This document shows, piece after piece, positions 33,694-46,310 of a stretch of DNA of 64,000 nucleotides (its first letter is position 1; each line of letters starts with the position of its first letter). The position numbers and the translations under genes are program-made. This DNA comes from Cervus elaphus (Eukaryota > Chordata > Mammalia > Artiodactyla > Cervidae). The notes under the pieces were generated by a model. The model was not told the DNA's origin. It made no database searches and was given only the letters and a program-made list of their open reading frames with translations. The DNA lies in the NCBI RefSeq assembly GCF_910594005.1, contig NC_057815.1:82011552-82075551 (forward strand), written 5' to 3'.

Positions 33694-33858
33694 TGAGACT
33701 CAATCTTGGTGCCAGACTCCTTGAGTGTGACCTTACTACATATACATTATGTGACTTTTGCCAAGTGACTCCATTTTTCTATGCCTCAGTTGATTCATAT
33801 ATCCTCATAAGTATAAAGTCCTAACAAAGTCCTTGGCACATAATAAGCATTACATATT
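33694..33858 (+). mobile_element. MIR SINE
   Basis: Sense MIR: 'gtgccagactccttgagtgt', 'gtgacttttgccaagtgact', 'ctatgcctcagttgattcat', 'ccttggcacataataagcat'. Confidence 0.8.
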
Positions 33859-35059
33859 TTCAAGCAACTGTTGTACAAGAAAAATAATTTTAGGTTTAGT
33901 CATTTTTATCTATAGCTCTGGCTTAAAGACATAACTGGGGGAAAGAAACAAATGCCCCCAAAAGGCAAGTAATACTGTTAATTCTCAACCATCCCTTCTG
34001 AAATGTTTGTTGTTCAGTTGAGATGCTAAGTAAAATTTAATCCCATAAAAGAAAATAAAAATAACAATAATAATTATAATAACAGCTGCAATAATAACAA
34101 TAACACTACATTTTTTAACAATTACAAATCTTGCTATAGTCATCATGCACCCCTTTTTTATCAACTTGAGCTTTCAGCTCCTTAGTTCTAGCTTTTAGTG
34201 TTTTAGTTCTGAGCTTTAGAGTTCTCATGGAGGAGAGAGGTGGGTAAGACAGAGAATGAGCTCTTGATACTTTTGAGAATCACCTGAAAGAACCAGGGAC
34301 TTGCAGATTCCATCTTGCAATCGCACCCACACACAACATCTATTGACTTCAGTTCTCTGGCTTTGTTTCCCTGCAGAGTAGATCCAAGCTCAAAGCTCCC
34401 ACTGTCCTCAAAAAGAAGCTTTGTGCTTGGATGGGCTCGACAGGAAGAAGATGAGAAGCTGACCCCTGGTTCTAATTCTTTTTCCAGATGCATTTGCCTA
34501 TGAGATACTATGCTAAGGTATGCAAATGCTGTACAGGTTTTAATAGTATAGCAATTTTTAATATGTAGAACATATGTAATATTTTTTGCAGGCAAGCTGC
34601 TAAAAACTGGCAGGCAGAAAGTACATTTTCAACTTTATTGTGTTGAACTATATAATGGCAAGCATACAAGCAGTCCTGATATGAAACTTTCATTTAGTTA
34701 CTGTGATAAAAGTTAATATTAGACCAAATCAAATATATCTTAACAAGTTGTTGCATAGAGTCTATTTGCAACTGTATGTTGAAGTGACCTGAATACCTCT
34801 AAGCTAGTCAAGAATCCTCATGATATTCTGGCTTGGCTTCAGAGATATTAAATAAGGAGTTCAGGTGTTGTTCCCATTCTTACTCAATTCCTCTGTGGTT
34901 TCAACTCCAGGAGGAAAAAAGTTATCACACCTTTTTATATTTATTCTATATAGTTTATGAGATTCAAATGCAGTAAGAAACTCTGGACCAGTTCTCTAAA
35001 CCAGCAGTGTTTCTGCATGCTACAGAATTGCATTTTGGACATAACTTTGCATATTATCA
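33859..35059. other. No recognised feature (1.2 kb)
   Basis: Contains an AAT/AAC-rich stretch (34049-34106), then a more complex segment (34190-34520) open for 130 codons on the minus strand (34203-34595). That frame has low-complexity Ser/Lys/Leu composition, no recognisable domain and no splice context. Confidence 0.4.
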
Positions 35060-35262
35060 GGCTTCCCTGGAGGCTCTGATGGTAAAGAATCTGCCTGCAA
35101 TGCAGGAGACCTGGGTTCAATCCTTAGGTCAGGGAATGGCTACCTTCTCCAGTATTCTTGCCTGGAGAATTCAATGGATAGAGGAAACTGGCCGGCTATA
35201 TAGTCCATGGTGTCACAAAGAGTTGGATACAATTGAGCGACTAACTTTCACTTTCAATTTTC
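35060..35262 (+). mobile_element. Bov-tA SINE
   Basis: Sense copy from 'ggcttccctggaggctctga' with B box 'gggttcaatcct' and a small internal deletion after it, to 'gagcgactaactttcacttt'. Possible TSD catattat / catgttat (one mismatch). Confidence 0.93.
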
Positions 35263-36029
35263 CATGTTATAATAGCACTCTGTAAATACTGAGATAATTC
35301 AAATACCCTCATGTCCTCTGTGGAGATGTAACTGAAGTGGAGTGGACCAACATAGTTTAGCATCACTGGACTGTATTTTCAAAAAAAAAAAAAAATAGAA
35401 GTTACTTTAAACAGTGATGTTTAGAGTTATTGAGAATATACTAAATAGCAACTCAAGGTCCCTTTTTTTCCCCTTATGAATTACTAAAAACCACTCTCCA
35501 TTTTTTTTTCTGCATTTTTTCCACCCTCCATTTTTAAAATCTGATTGAAATTTATACTTTTTGCCCAGAGTTACTGTTTTCAAAGTCTATTCAACCTTAG
35601 AAAGATCAAAAGAAACACAAGACTTTTGAAGAGCAAGCATTCTTCCTGTATTCTTATATGGTATATTTTATATTTGAATTGTATTTTCCCAGGAATACAG
35701 AAATATGTCTTTGCATATATTCAGTTTTGCTAATAAACTGAAGGAACTCAGTGAATGTAAATTTAAAAAGAGAATGATGTTTCTAATATTTACTAGGATC
35801 GCACAATTTGTATATATATATGTGTATTTATATGCCTTGCTCTGTCTCTAAGGAAAAGACATTGAAAAAAGCTATTTTGAAAATGAAAGGGAAAAACCCA
35901 ATCTAGAAGAGATCATTCACAACATACCAAGTGTTTCTTAAAGAGTTGTATACAGGGTATATAAAGTGATCCTACAACTCTGTAAAAGTCCAATTTTACG
36001 ATATAAGGGAAATATTTCACATATATTCT
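35263..36029. other. AT-rich DNA, no recognised feature
   Basis: Includes a poly-A run near 35382-35395 and a TATATA stretch near 35811-35823. Confidence 0.4.
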
Positions 36030-36525
36030 ACTAAAGAATATATTAAGATTACAAACAAGCACATGAAATATGTTCAATGTCCTTAACCTTTAGTAAAATT
36101 CAAAGTAAATCTATGCTCATTAGAATACTTAAAGTAAAGGAGATTGACAATACCAAGTGTTGGTAAAGTGAAGTGAAGTGAAGTCGCCCTGTTGTGTCCG
36201 ACTCTTTGCAACCCCATGGACTGTAGCCTACCAGGATCCTCCGTCCATAGGATTTTCCAGGCAAGAATACTGGAGTGGGTTGCCATTTCCTCTCCTCATA
36301 TACTGCTAGTTGGAATATGAAATGAGACACACACTTTTAGATACAACTGACAGTTTTTGTTTATGAAGGGAAACATATTTAACATATAATCCAATGATCC
36401 CCCTCCTAAGTATTTATCCAAAGAAGTGAAAGCATATGGCTGTATAAAACCTGTGCTTATGTGCTTAGGTCACAGTAACTTTACTCATTAAAGTCCCATA
36501 CTGGAAATAACCCAAATAAAGATGG
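36030..36525 (+). mobile_element. Ancient L1 ORF2 end, split by a Bov-A
   Basis: Sense L1-like text: 'acaagcacatgaaatatgtt', 'caataccaagtgttggtaa' before the SINE and 'atactgctagttggaatatg', 'cctcctaagtatttatccaa', 'gaaataacccaaataaaga' after it. Confidence 0.75.
36166..36294 (-). mobile_element. Bov-A monomer
   Basis: Headless antisense Bov-A: (AGTGA)n start, 'gtgtccgactctttgcaacc', ending 'tgggttgccatttcctctcc'. Inserted in an ancient L1. Confidence 0.92.
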
Positions 36526-37065
36526 TCTTCATTTTACAGCTTTATATTCTCTTCAACTGTGTATTCTTAACATTTATTTTCCAAATATTCTCTTGGTTTT
36601 TGTTGTTGTTGTTGTTTTAATTCTGAAGAATGTCATCTCTCCCTCTCCTCCGCAACCCAGGTTCTCAATTCCTGTTGTAAATTCATGACCGCATTGAATG
36701 AACAGAACCATGTCTAGTTCTTCTCTTTTCACTGATATATGCTCAGTGCTCAGTGGATTTTTCTGTACTCTGTTCACATTTTGTCTAAGATGTATGTATC
36801 TTCCTCAGGGCGTTACAACGCGAGGTGTCAGATGTTAAATTCTACCAGTTTCCCTTTACCTCACAGAACAAGACAAGGGAAAAATAAGGAGTGAGAAAGT
36901 CAAGCCTTTCATCATGTCTTCACTGTTATTCTGCTAAGTATGTTATAAAAGTTTCTAGACACCCTGTAGAGGATTCAGTTGAGTGTGTTAGTAGCTAGAT
37001 GCTTCACCACTCCTCAGGCATCACTTTTTGTCACTGCAACTTGATTATATTGATACTCTCTCAGT
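36526..37065. other. No recognised feature
   Basis: Contains a (GTT)n stretch near 36601-36615. No coding or repeat signal otherwise. Confidence 0.4.
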
Positions 37066-37185
37066 CTGACTCAATGGTCACGAACTTGAGCAAACTCCAG
37101 GAGATAGTGGAGGACAGGGACACCTGGCATGCTGCAGTCCATGGGGATGAAAAGAGTTGCACACCACTTAGACACTGAACAACAG
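37066..37185 (+). mobile_element. BovB extreme 3' end
   Basis: 'gactcaatggtcacgaactt' through 'gcatgctgcagtccatgggg' to 'gacactgaacaacag': the last 120 bp of BovB, degraded. Confidence 0.85.
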
Positions 37186-37217
37186 AAGTCTGACTTAGTG
37201 ATTAGTGCAATACTGGT

Positions 37218-37424
37218 AAGTTTCCTGGCAGCTCAGTGGTCAAGAATTGCCTGCCAATGCAGGAGATGTGGGTTCGATCCCTGGGTCAGGAAGATCCCCT
37301 GGAGAAAGAAATGGCAACCTACTCCAGTACTTTTGCCTGGGAAATCCCATGGACAGATGAGCCTGGGGGACAACAGTCCATGGGGTCGCACAGAGTCAGA
37401 TACAACCTAGAGACAGAGCATGCG
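37218..37424 (+). mobile_element. Bov-tA SINE
   Basis: Sense copy with degraded head 'gtttcctggcagctcagtgg', B box 'gggttcgatccc' intact, body 'ggaaatcccatggacagatg', ending 'gtcagatacaacctagagac'. Confidence 0.92.
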
Positions 37425-37439
37425 GGCACGTGATATCGG

Positions 37440-37775
37440 TAACCTCTGCTCAAGCAGTAGCTTTGCCATTTCTGCCCCCGGAGTCTCAATTCCTGCTCCA
37501 TGCATGAGTTTATGTGACTGGGCTTATCCCGTAAGTCACCTGAGCTAATGCGCAGTGAAGTGAGAACCACAGGCAACACTGCCTCTCTTCCCACTTGCCC
37601 AGGCTACAGTCAACTGGATGCCTGATGTGTGAGTGTTCCCGCGCTAGAGGAGCCGCTCAGTCATGCAGCCATGCCCAACCTAAATCCCTGAACTACAGAA
37701 GTATTATCAAATAAATGACTATTGCTCTATGTTTGAGTTTGGAGGTGCCTATTTGCACAATACTGCTCTCACAAG
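37440..37775 (+). mobile_element. Old LTR, ERVL-MaLR-like (possible)
   Basis: The right part resembles MaLR LTR ends: 'ctgaactacagaagtattat', then 'caaataaatgactattgctc' and 'gagtttggaggtgcctatt'. The left part is more GC-rich than surroundings, as in such LTRs. Class assignment is by resemblance only. Confidence 0.45.
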
Positions 37776-39109
37776 GAATAGCTTGTACAGTGACAAATCC
37801 TCTTCCTTTATGGCCAGAGATTTTGCTCTCCTGGTTTAGCATGAAGATTTCCTTTCTATAAGAAGATATCAGCTTAGACTCTAATCCTATGTATTTTACT
37901 TGGATGCATCAAGCCAAGCTTTAAAGATTCTTTATGTTTTGTGTGACATCACTTTTTCTCATGTTAGTTATTGGTTTAGTTAGTATTGCTGGTGCTTTTT
38001 TGCTCATTTATTTTACCCATTTTGGAAGTTTTGACCTGAGGTTTACTATGTTAAATAAGAAGTCCCACAAATTTTTTAAAAATGTTATTACCTCTTTATA
38101 CATGAAAATAAATATCTAAAAACACTCTCAAATTTGAAGCAAGATCTATTCAGCCAATTGTATACCACCTATGATTTGAAATCTTTAGTTTTCAGATTAT
38201 GGACTTGTATGGCAGGAATTTAATATATATTAAATACATATTTTAACATATAGAAACTATTTAGATGACAAAAGAAATGGATTTGTAATATGTCAACCAT
38301 ATTCCTAGCATATGGTTGAATTTCAATTAAGGAACAAAATATAAAAATGGTTTGAAAAGCTATTCAGCATTTAATGTTAAGTATTTCTCACAGGATTTTA
38401 AAAAATTATAGTTCATTTTAATAATAGTATATGTGGGTTTGGAAATTGTATAAGATTAAGTGTTGTTTTTCATGTCATGGTCTAGCCATATTATTAAAGA
38501 AAGTTAAAGTATGTCCTCTACCCCACCACATGTGGCCAGTCTCTGAATTACTACCAGAGAAAACCCCAAAGACAATACTCTGTCAAGTAACATTTGATTA
38601 AATGGAATGACCATCTATCATCAGAGCACAGTGATTAAAATGTCCTCTGTTATCAGCACCATCGTCCATTAGTTAAAAGTAGAATTCAACAGAGGAAAAA
38701 AAAAAAAACAACAGCAAATGAGGTACAAATAAGATTAATCAGCTTTTAATTACTTAAGACTCAGAGAGCCTTTCAGAAAAGCAAGGAAACACTTTCCATA
38801 AGAATATCTAAAGATAAACCAAGGATGAATGTATAACATTTGATATTACTGAATGCTCACAGTGGCATTTATGGTCTTGCTGAAATGTCTGCAAAGTACC
38901 GTCAATCTTTCCTTAGTATTCTGCATTTGATTTAGACTTTCAAATGGAAGTCTTTCAAATGAAAAGATCACCTCCTAATCCTATTCTCCTGGAGGGTTCA
39001 ATGTTTGGAATTCTGTGTTACTCTTTACATGACCTTGCTAACTCACTTTGGAAAGAAATTTCACTCTGGATCTCTGATCTCTTTCACTATCTCATCAAAT
39101 CGCATCCCC
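37776..39109. other. AT-rich DNA, no recognised feature (1.3 kb)
   Basis: A poly-A/AAC run near 38696-38714 is the only texture. Bases 38944-39159 are open on the plus strand (71 codons), overlapping the LTR-like segment that follows; no protein is indicated. Confidence 0.4.
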
Positions 39110-39375
39110 ATCAATCACCCTGGCCTGTCTTCAGCAAGAATCCTGTAAAATCCCGTTAGCCAGAATTCCCTCTAGCCCTAATGTCTCCTACTAGTAATTT
39201 TCCATCAACTGATCACACCACCTGCTCTTTGACTATATAATTCACACTTTTCCTTATGTTCAGGATTGAGCCCAGTTCTGTACTGAGGTCTCTTTTCTTA
39301 TGTTTAAGTATTTCCTGAATGAAATTTATTTTTACCACTTTAACTGGTGTTCAACTCTGGGTTTCTTTACACAAT
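39110..39375 (+). mobile_element. Old ERV LTR, promoter and R/U5-like part
   Basis: LTR-like order: CT-rich stretch, TATA-like 'gactatataattcac' at 39231-39245, then 'atgttcaggattgagcccag', 'ttctgtactgaggtctcttt', a degenerate polyadenylation region 'cctgaatgaaat' and 'taccactttaactggtgttc'. This matches the R/U5 layout of ancient mammalian ERV LTRs. The left boundary is uncertain and no partner LTR is present. Confidence 0.6.
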
Positions 39376-40202
39376 CAAGGTAAAGCAAGTTGCCTTTTGC
39401 TTAGAGAAATAGCATTTTGCATAGCACAAAAGACTAATTTTAGAATTCATTGTTATAACCTACTTGAATTATATAGTATGTGAGTACATGATTCCAAGTA
39501 GTCTTGAGAGTTCTGAGAAAACAAATGAGACTCTGATTGTATGCTGAGGAGGGATCCACAAATTGAAGAGATGTTGAAAGACCTTAATGAAACATTCTTA
39601 ATTCTAGGGCCTCTTTCTACTCTATTCTTAACAATAAGGTAGACACCAGAGTATATTTAATCTAAATATAAAAACAAATTGATTTCTTAAGAGGCCTATA
39701 TTAAGTTCTACAAACTTTTTTTAAATCAAGTAAGAATATCTAATTTTATTTTATTAAATATCTTAGAGCTTAACACTAACCAACAGATTTGCTTACAAAA
39801 ATTTTGATACTCTGTATTCAGAAATATACAGGTTAGAAGGCTATGCATTCCTAATGAAAGATGCCTTCAGGAAAAGTCCAGTTCTTTACACATGGCATTA
39901 TATAGCCATAACTTACATTTACAGTGTTCTCTTATTTTTAGAGGTATATATCAAATATTCTAGTGTCACCAAGTTGAGCATAATGTTGTTTCCAGATTTT
40001 CCTGGCAATTTCCAACTGAACACTCTGTAAATGATAGTCCCCATGCCTAGAACATCTTCTTCAATGTATGTCTGTGTTCAGTAGGATAAGCCATCCTTAA
40101 TGTTCCTATAGTATCTCTTCTACATAGCCCTTCTTAATCAACTTGAATCATAACATCAGTCACTTCATCTTGCCCCTCAATTCCTCTTGTGGCTAGATGA
40201 AT
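39376..40202. other. Mostly unassigned, possible L2 near 40045-40195
   Basis: 'cccatgcctagaacatcttc' and 'aagccatccttaatgttcct' are weakly L2-like (sense). The rest is unassigned. Confidence 0.35.
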
Positions 40203-41009
40203 CACAAACTGAAATCAAGATTGCCAGGAGAAATATCAACAACCTCAGATACACAGAGGATACCACTCTAATGGCAGAAAGTTAAGAGGAACTAAAGAGC
40301 CTCTTGATGAAGGTGAAAGAGGAGTGTTAAAAAATCTGGCTTAAAACTAGCATTCAAAAAACTAAAATCATGGCATCTGGTCCCATCACTTCATGGTGAA
40401 TAAATGGGGAAATCGTGGAAACTGTGACAGATTTGATTTGGGGGGCTCCAAAATCACTGTGGACAGGGACTGCAGCCATGAAATTGAAAGATGTTTGCTC
40501 CTTGGAAAAAAAAAAATCTATGACAAAACAGCATATTAAAAAGCAGAGACATCACTTTGCTGACAAAGGTCCATATAGTCAAATATATGGTTTTTCCAGT
40601 AGTCATGTACAGATATGAGAGTTGGACTGTAAAGAAGGTTGAGGGCCAAAGAATTGTGATCCTGGAGAAGACTCTTGAGAATCCCTTGGATAGCAATGAG
40701 ATCAAACCAGTCAATCCTAAGGGAAATTAACCCTGAATACTCATTGGAAGGACTGATGCTGAAGCTGAATCTCCAATTCTTTGGCCACCTGACATGAAGA
40801 GCCAAGTCATTGGAAAAACCCTGGTGCTGGGAAAGATTGAGGGCAGGAGGAGAAGGTGGTAACAGAGGATGAGATGGTTGGATGGCATCACTGACTCAAT
40901 GGACTTGAGTTTGAGCTAACTCAGGGAGATAGTGAACACAAGGGAGCCTGGCATGCTGCAGTTCATGGGAAAGTAAAGAACTGGACACAACTTAGCAACT
41001 GAACAACAC
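40203..41009 (+). mobile_element. BovB 3' part, strongly degraded
   Basis: Sense BovB from just before motif C ('gaaatcaagattgccaggag') to 'caacttagcaactgaacaac'. Motif C reads YTED (40250-40261), so it is catalytically dead. Several indels, including an A-run near 40506-40517, break the frame. Among the oldest BovB copies here. Confidence 0.9.
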
Positions 41010-41254
41010 ATATTTTGTTAGTTTTCATGATTAAAACTATATTTTAAAAATTATGTTTAGCAAAGATCCCTCTTAATCATGTTTCACAAGGCAGCTAGAA
41101 CTCACAGTACAAATATAAATACAAATATAGATATAGATAAACATATGTATAATTACAACAAGCATAAACATAAAAATCTACTATAGTTTAAAAATGTGAA
41201 TGAATTTCACTTAGATAACATTCTAACAATTTATTCTATGTGGGATAAAGGAGG
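41010..41254. other. AT-rich spacer
   Basis: Contains ATA/TAG-type simple sequence near 41109-41150. Confidence 0.4.
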
Positions 41255-41430
41255 AAGTCTTTGTGACCTCATGGACTGTAGCCCGCCAGCCTCCTCTGTT
41301 CATGGGGATTCTCCAGGCAAGGATACTGGAGTGGGTTACCATGCCCTCCTCCAGAGGATCTTCCCAACACAGAGATCGAACCCAGGTCTTCCACACTGCA
41401 CGATTCTTTACCATCTAAGCCAGAGAAGCC
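41255..41430 (-). mobile_element. Bov-tA SINE, 3' tail degraded
   Basis: Antisense copy; the tail is replaced by 'ataaaggaggaagtctttgt', then 'cctcatggactgtagcccgc', body, and head ending 'taagccagagaagcc'. Confidence 0.9.
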
Positions 41431-42399
41431 TACATATAAATTTCGTGATAGTCACTGAGTGCAGGAAGATGCTCTGTGAGGCTGGATATGTCTTTGGCCT
41501 GGAAAGAAGGTCAAAAGGTTGCCTGTGAAAACTCACAACAGCTGGCTTAAAGCAGAGTATTTAACTTGTCTTTAGAAATTTGGGGCTAAGGTTAGATATC
41601 ACTCTGTGACTTTCTTGTCACAACAGTTTCTGTGATGTTTTAATAAATGTGAACACTCAATTCACTGAAACAACATTTTTCTTCTGGTTTGTGTTTATAT
41701 AATGGAAATGGCAAAATTGGTGATTTTCTAAGATAGAAGAAGGCCTGTGAAGAGCCTGAAAATCCCAAACCTTCTAGAAACTTTTTGAACTTAGTAAAGA
41801 CACCTTGTGTCATATTAGGACTTTCCATAATTTTTCTTATATTACAATCAGCTATATTCAATTTATCCTTCTAAATGAACTTTAAACAACTCAAATGAAC
41901 CTATCATATGGTCTTTTATGCCGCTCAATGCATAACTCAATGCTTCACATGTATCAGGTACTTTTGTGTATGTCTGATAATAAGCAGAAAGGGAAATATC
42001 AGACAAGCCGTAGTTGAAGAAGTAGGTAGATGCCAAACTGCACAGGGTTTCAAAAGTCATGTGAACGGTCTTTTGCCAAGATCAACAGGATATCAGGGAA
42101 ATATTTTAAGTAATTTTATGACACAAATTAATGTGTGTTTTAAAAAAGCTTAACTTCAGTGCAAATAACTAACCATAAGAAGATGAAAATATATGCAATT
42201 GAGCCCATTATGGTTAAGGTGGTAGCAGTAGATTTGATAAAACAGTAGATTCAAAACACATTTGAGAAGCAAAGTCATAAAGGTAAGCAGTGGACTGAAT
42301 ACAAAAGAATGAAGGAGAGGGCAGTGTCAAGAGTGAATCTTAGATCTTTGACTTGCCTATTCGTTATCATTACCCAAATCCAGAAAAATGAACTTGCAG
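41431..42399. other. No recognised feature (0.97 kb)
   Basis: Single-copy-looking DNA. Short opposing frames at 41640-42153 have no motif. Confidence 0.4.
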
Positions 42400-42851
42400 A
42401 GTGTGGTGGGAGGTTCCAAGATGGCCCCCCAGAACCCTTACTGTCTGGTGCTCACAATTTCTGGGCACTCACCCCTCATTCTGAATCCTGACTGACCTGA
42501 GTACCTGAGAGAATACTGTGGAGGTGATATGGCAGCACCTGTCTTGGTCTCTTGGAGAAGCCATCCACCATTGAACCCTCAGCAATAGCCCATGTGGAGA
42601 GTAAAGGAGGCCTTCTGATAACTGACAGTCTTGATTGCCCAGACTTGTGAGTAATGTATCCTCCACCTTTCACCAAGCCTTAAAAGCCTGCAGTCATGGG
42701 CTACACCTGACTGAATGCCAAGCCGAAAAAATTTAGTCAAGCCACTCCCAAATTTCTGACTTAGAGAAACTGAGAGAAAATAAATATCTGATTTGTATTC
42801 AGCCTCCAAGTTGTGAGGTAATTTGCTACACAGAAATAGGTGACTAGTACA
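42400..42851 (+). mobile_element. MLT1-like (ERVL-MaLR) solo LTR
   Basis: Starts 'tgtggtgggaggttccaaga', then 'tggccccccagaaccc' (MLT1-like start). Ends with the characteristic 'gagaaaataaatatctgatt', 'caagttgtgaggtaatttgc' and 'tacacagaaataggtgacta'. The flanking pentamer tgcag (42395-42399, 42852-42856) is a plausible 5-bp TSD. No internal region, so a solo LTR of roughly 450 bp. Confidence 0.65.
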
Positions 42852-42856
42852 TGCAG

Positions 42857-44499
42857 AATATCTCTGAGTTTGACTTCAGGCATGTTAAGTTTGGATAGCG
42901 GCCACATACCCAAGAGGAGTTTAGAAATTGGCCGTTAGATACATTCCCTGGGAGCTGAGAGGAGAGACTGGATTTGACATGCAGAATAGGGAGTGATCTG
43001 CTTATCACTGGGAGCTGAAATCACCTACAGGGAAAATATAGAATAAAAAGAAAAATATGCCTGTGAAAAGATTGGGGGTTTCAATTCTGAATGGCTGGGG
43101 AGAAGAGGATAGGAACACAAAGAAATATTGACAAGTATGTGGAGAGGAGGAAGAACTCAAGATGTTCAGAGGATTATGTGATTTTTGGAGGAAGGTATGA
43201 TCAACAGTGTCAAGTACAGGAAGATCCTCTAATAAAGGTTAAAAAAGCATTTTGGATTCAGAAACAGATTTCTGACCTTATTGAGAATTGCTTACATTTA
43301 ACATTTTGACAGAATAGAAACAATGAGAGAGTGTAGAACGGCTTTTCAGCTTCCTTTAGAGGCATCAACTTTGGCAATCCAAAGTGTTTTCTAATTTGGC
43401 CATCTGGAAGTCATAGTGAAACACTTTAATGGTTCATTTGTACAGTCAAGTAGAGATTAAGTCATACCTATTATTCATGTTTTGATTTAAAACATTGATC
43501 ATTTAATATTAAAGCCATCTAAGCAACTATAACATAGAAAAATCAGTTAATTTTAAATGTTAATATTTTATGTGCCCAATGAAATCATATAGAAAAAATT
43601 CACACTCAACAAAATCATAAAGCCTTATAACAATGGCAGAAAAAAAATTGAAAAATAAAAGAACGACATAAGATATAAGGAATTGCTATGATTTTCCATG
43701 ACAGATTCAGTAGTAATGGCCATATTTCCCTAGAAATTAGTGGCAATTATCATGGGAGAGAAATGAAAAAAATAAAGGAAACACAATGTGTCCAAGAAAA
43801 GAAAAGAGCATAAGGGAACAGCACAGTAGTTACTCACACCTAGAAATGCCACATTAGTTTGATTCCATATCCATGAATGGTAATATTCTATTTTAATAGA
43901 ATGGTTTATTTTCCTTCCTCCATCTGCCACTTCACAACTGCTACCTGCCAGAATACATCTGAAATCACAGTGCCCTAAATGGAAAGGAGCATTTATTATC
44001 TATTGTAATCATGTTCACAATCAAAATGGTAAAATAAAATAAAGGGGGAATTTCTTACCTATTTACTTCCTTACTAAGAAGAATCTGCTACATGAGACAA
44101 CTACAGATCAAAAAATGTAATCATTTCTCTCATTTGTAAGTACAGATAAATCAGATATTTAATAAATAATATCATAGTAATTCAAAGCAAAGGAAAACTC
44201 ATAATTTACATTCAGCCATATATTTTATTTCATTCTATATTGATAATCATGACAGTATAAACCAAAAATCTTTCAATACTGTTTCTCAGTGTAATACCTA
44301 GTAGTCAAAATGAATACATATGTATTATTACATTTTCCATAACCACCTCTGCTTTGAATTATTTTTGAGTGATGACATATCTGTGTTTTTCTCATTCATG
44401 GCTATCCATATTGCATATGTGAAATTATTTTTAATTCCATATTGTAGGTGTTTGCTATTGTAGTAAAACTGTTGGCTTTCTAGTTCTGATAAAATCAAG
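42857..44499. other. No recognised feature (1.6 kb)
   Basis: Purine-rich and moderately complex from 42900 to 43300, AT-rich afterwards. A 72-codon plus frame (43091-43309) lacks supporting evidence. Confidence 0.4.
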
Positions 44500-44742
44500 G
44501 TTGCTCAGTCACTAAGTCATATCCAGCTCTTTGCAACAGCATGAAATGCAGCATGCCAGGTTTCCCTATCCTCCACTATCTCCCAGAGTTTGCTCATGCT
44601 TGTGCTCAGTCGGTGATGATATCTAAACATCTCATCCTCTGCTGCCCCATTCTCCTTTTGTCTTAAATCTTTCACAGCACAGAGTCTTTTCCAATGAGGC
44701 GGCTCTTTACATTAGGCGGCCAAAGTACTGGAGTGCCAGCTT
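44500..44742 (-). mobile_element. BovB 3' end, degraded
   Basis: Antisense: 'gttgctcagtcactaagtca' to 'ggcggccaaagtactggagt'. Many substitutions. 5'-truncated; no TSD seen. Confidence 0.88.
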
Positions 44743-44758
44743 TGATTTCTAATGTTAC

Positions 44759-44878
44759 TTTTTTTTTTTTTATTAGTTGGAGGCTAATTATTTTATAATA
44801 TTGTAGTGGTTTTTTCCATACATTGACATGAATCAGCAGCAGACATGAATCAGCCATGGATTTGCATGTGTTCCCCAT
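44759..44878 (-). mobile_element. Ruminant L1 3'-end fragment
   Basis: Antisense poly-T then 'attagttggaggctaattat', 'atattgtagtggttttttcc', 'acatgaatcagccatggatt'. The same 3' end occurs at 57223-57327. 'gacatgaatcagc' is tandemly duplicated here. Confidence 0.8.
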
Positions 44879-44885
44879 ATGTTGC

Positions 44886-45305
44886 AAATGCAGGGGAGCT
44901 TAGCTGGGTTCTATTCTCAGGGTCTCAGAAAGCTGAAATCAAAGTGTCAGCCAACTGCATTCTTATTAGAGATTGGGTTCCTCTTCCAAGCTCATTCCTT
45001 CTCTCTGCAGAATTCAGTTCTCTGAAGTAGTAGGACCAAGGATTTCCTTCATTTGCTGGCTTTTAGCCCCAGGGAGCCTTTCTCAATTCCTTAAGACCAC
45101 CACACTTCTCAGGTTACTCATTTTATCCTTAATCCCACATTACATCCACCCCTTCCCGTGTTCTATATCTCTGACTTCTGCTATCAGACAAACACATTTT
45201 TGTTTTGTTTTGTTTTTAAGGGCTCACGTGATTAGGTAAGGCCCAGAAAGATCATCTCCCCATCTGAATGTCAGCTGAGACATGTCCCTGTATTTACAGG
45301 GAATT
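44886..45305. other. No recognised feature
   Basis: Mixed DNA with a T/G run near 45198-45218. The 88-codon frame at 44973-45239 is unsupported. Confidence 0.4.
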
Positions 45306-45317
45306 AAGGCATGTTAT

Positions 45318-45590
45318 TGGAGAAGGCAATGGCACCCCACTCCAGTACTCTTGCCTGGAAAATCCCATGGACGGAGGAGCCTGGTAGGCTGCAGTTCACG
45401 GGGTTGCTAAGAGTCAGACAGAACTGAATGACTTCACTTTCACTTTTCACTTTCATGCGCTGGAGAAGGAAATGGCAACCCACTCCAGTCTTCTTGCCTG
45501 GAGAATCCCAGGGACAGGGGAGCCTGGTGGGCTGCCGTCTATGGGGTCACACAGAGTTAGACACGACTGAAGTGACTTAGCAGCAGCAGC
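45318..45590 (+). mobile_element. Bov-A2 dimeric SINE with 12-bp TSD
   Basis: Two Bov-A monomers joined by 'ttcactttcacttttcactt', ending in an (AGC)n tail. Perfect TSD aaggcatgttat at 45306-45317 and 45591-45602. Nearly consensus, so one of the youngest insertions in the window. Confidence 0.96.
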
Positions 45591-45602
45591 AAGGCATGTT
45601 AT

Positions 45603-46310
45603 CTTTAGAAACCATTTTATAAATTCAGTTTACATGCCAGGAAAAAAAAAAAAGTGATTCTTTCAAAAAGTAAAAGGCAAATCTATAATGGTTTCTTCGA
45701 ACTGCGGCATCTAAATACATTTATTATCTTCCCTACCTCTCTTGCCCAAAACTCTAGGCCAAGTTATACAGTTATCCTGCAAGGCATTCCCACCACAAGT
45801 ATCTGTCATTGATTAGCATTTAATGTTAATCACATTCTCTTGCTTTCCATTAGAGTAATTGTTTGTCTCGCTCCCTCCTGTGGAAGATTATTATGTCTAC
45901 AATCTATCTACATAAGTGTTATGGGTTGTAAATGTATGTCTTCTCCCTGGGTGACTATTATATACATAATCTGTTACCTTTTTCCATTAAGCTAATGAAT
46001 GGTTGACACTTGAGATGAGAGCAATCTGGCATCTTTAAATGTTGTCTTAAAAGTAAAAAATTGAGGGTCCATAGTCAAACCTACTGAACAACATCTGTTT
46101 TGCATTCAGCATACAGCAAAAAGTTCTTGCTTTCCTACTGACAACCGAAGACATTAAACGGATTATGACTTAATTTCTCTCCTACTTTAGTCAAAGCAAA
46201 TTTGCTGACTCCACAGTTCAGACAATGCGCTTGGCATTTTGGATGATTAAGAAAAACTTTAAAAAGACAAACTTTGGAGAGAGAATACAAACTCTTTACC
46301 ACCAATTGAA
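45603..46310. other. No recognised feature (0.7 kb)
   Basis: Contains a 12-A run near 45641-45652. Otherwise ordinary DNA. Confidence 0.4.

Noticed and set aside
34203..34595. 130-codon minus-strand open frame in repeat-free DNA
   Set aside because: No recognisable domain, no conserved start context, no flanking splice signals I could defend; kept only as part of an unassigned stretch.
38944..39159. Processed pseudogene or small protein
   Set aside because: The frame overlaps an old LTR-like region; no family similarity and no poly-A tail with TSD.
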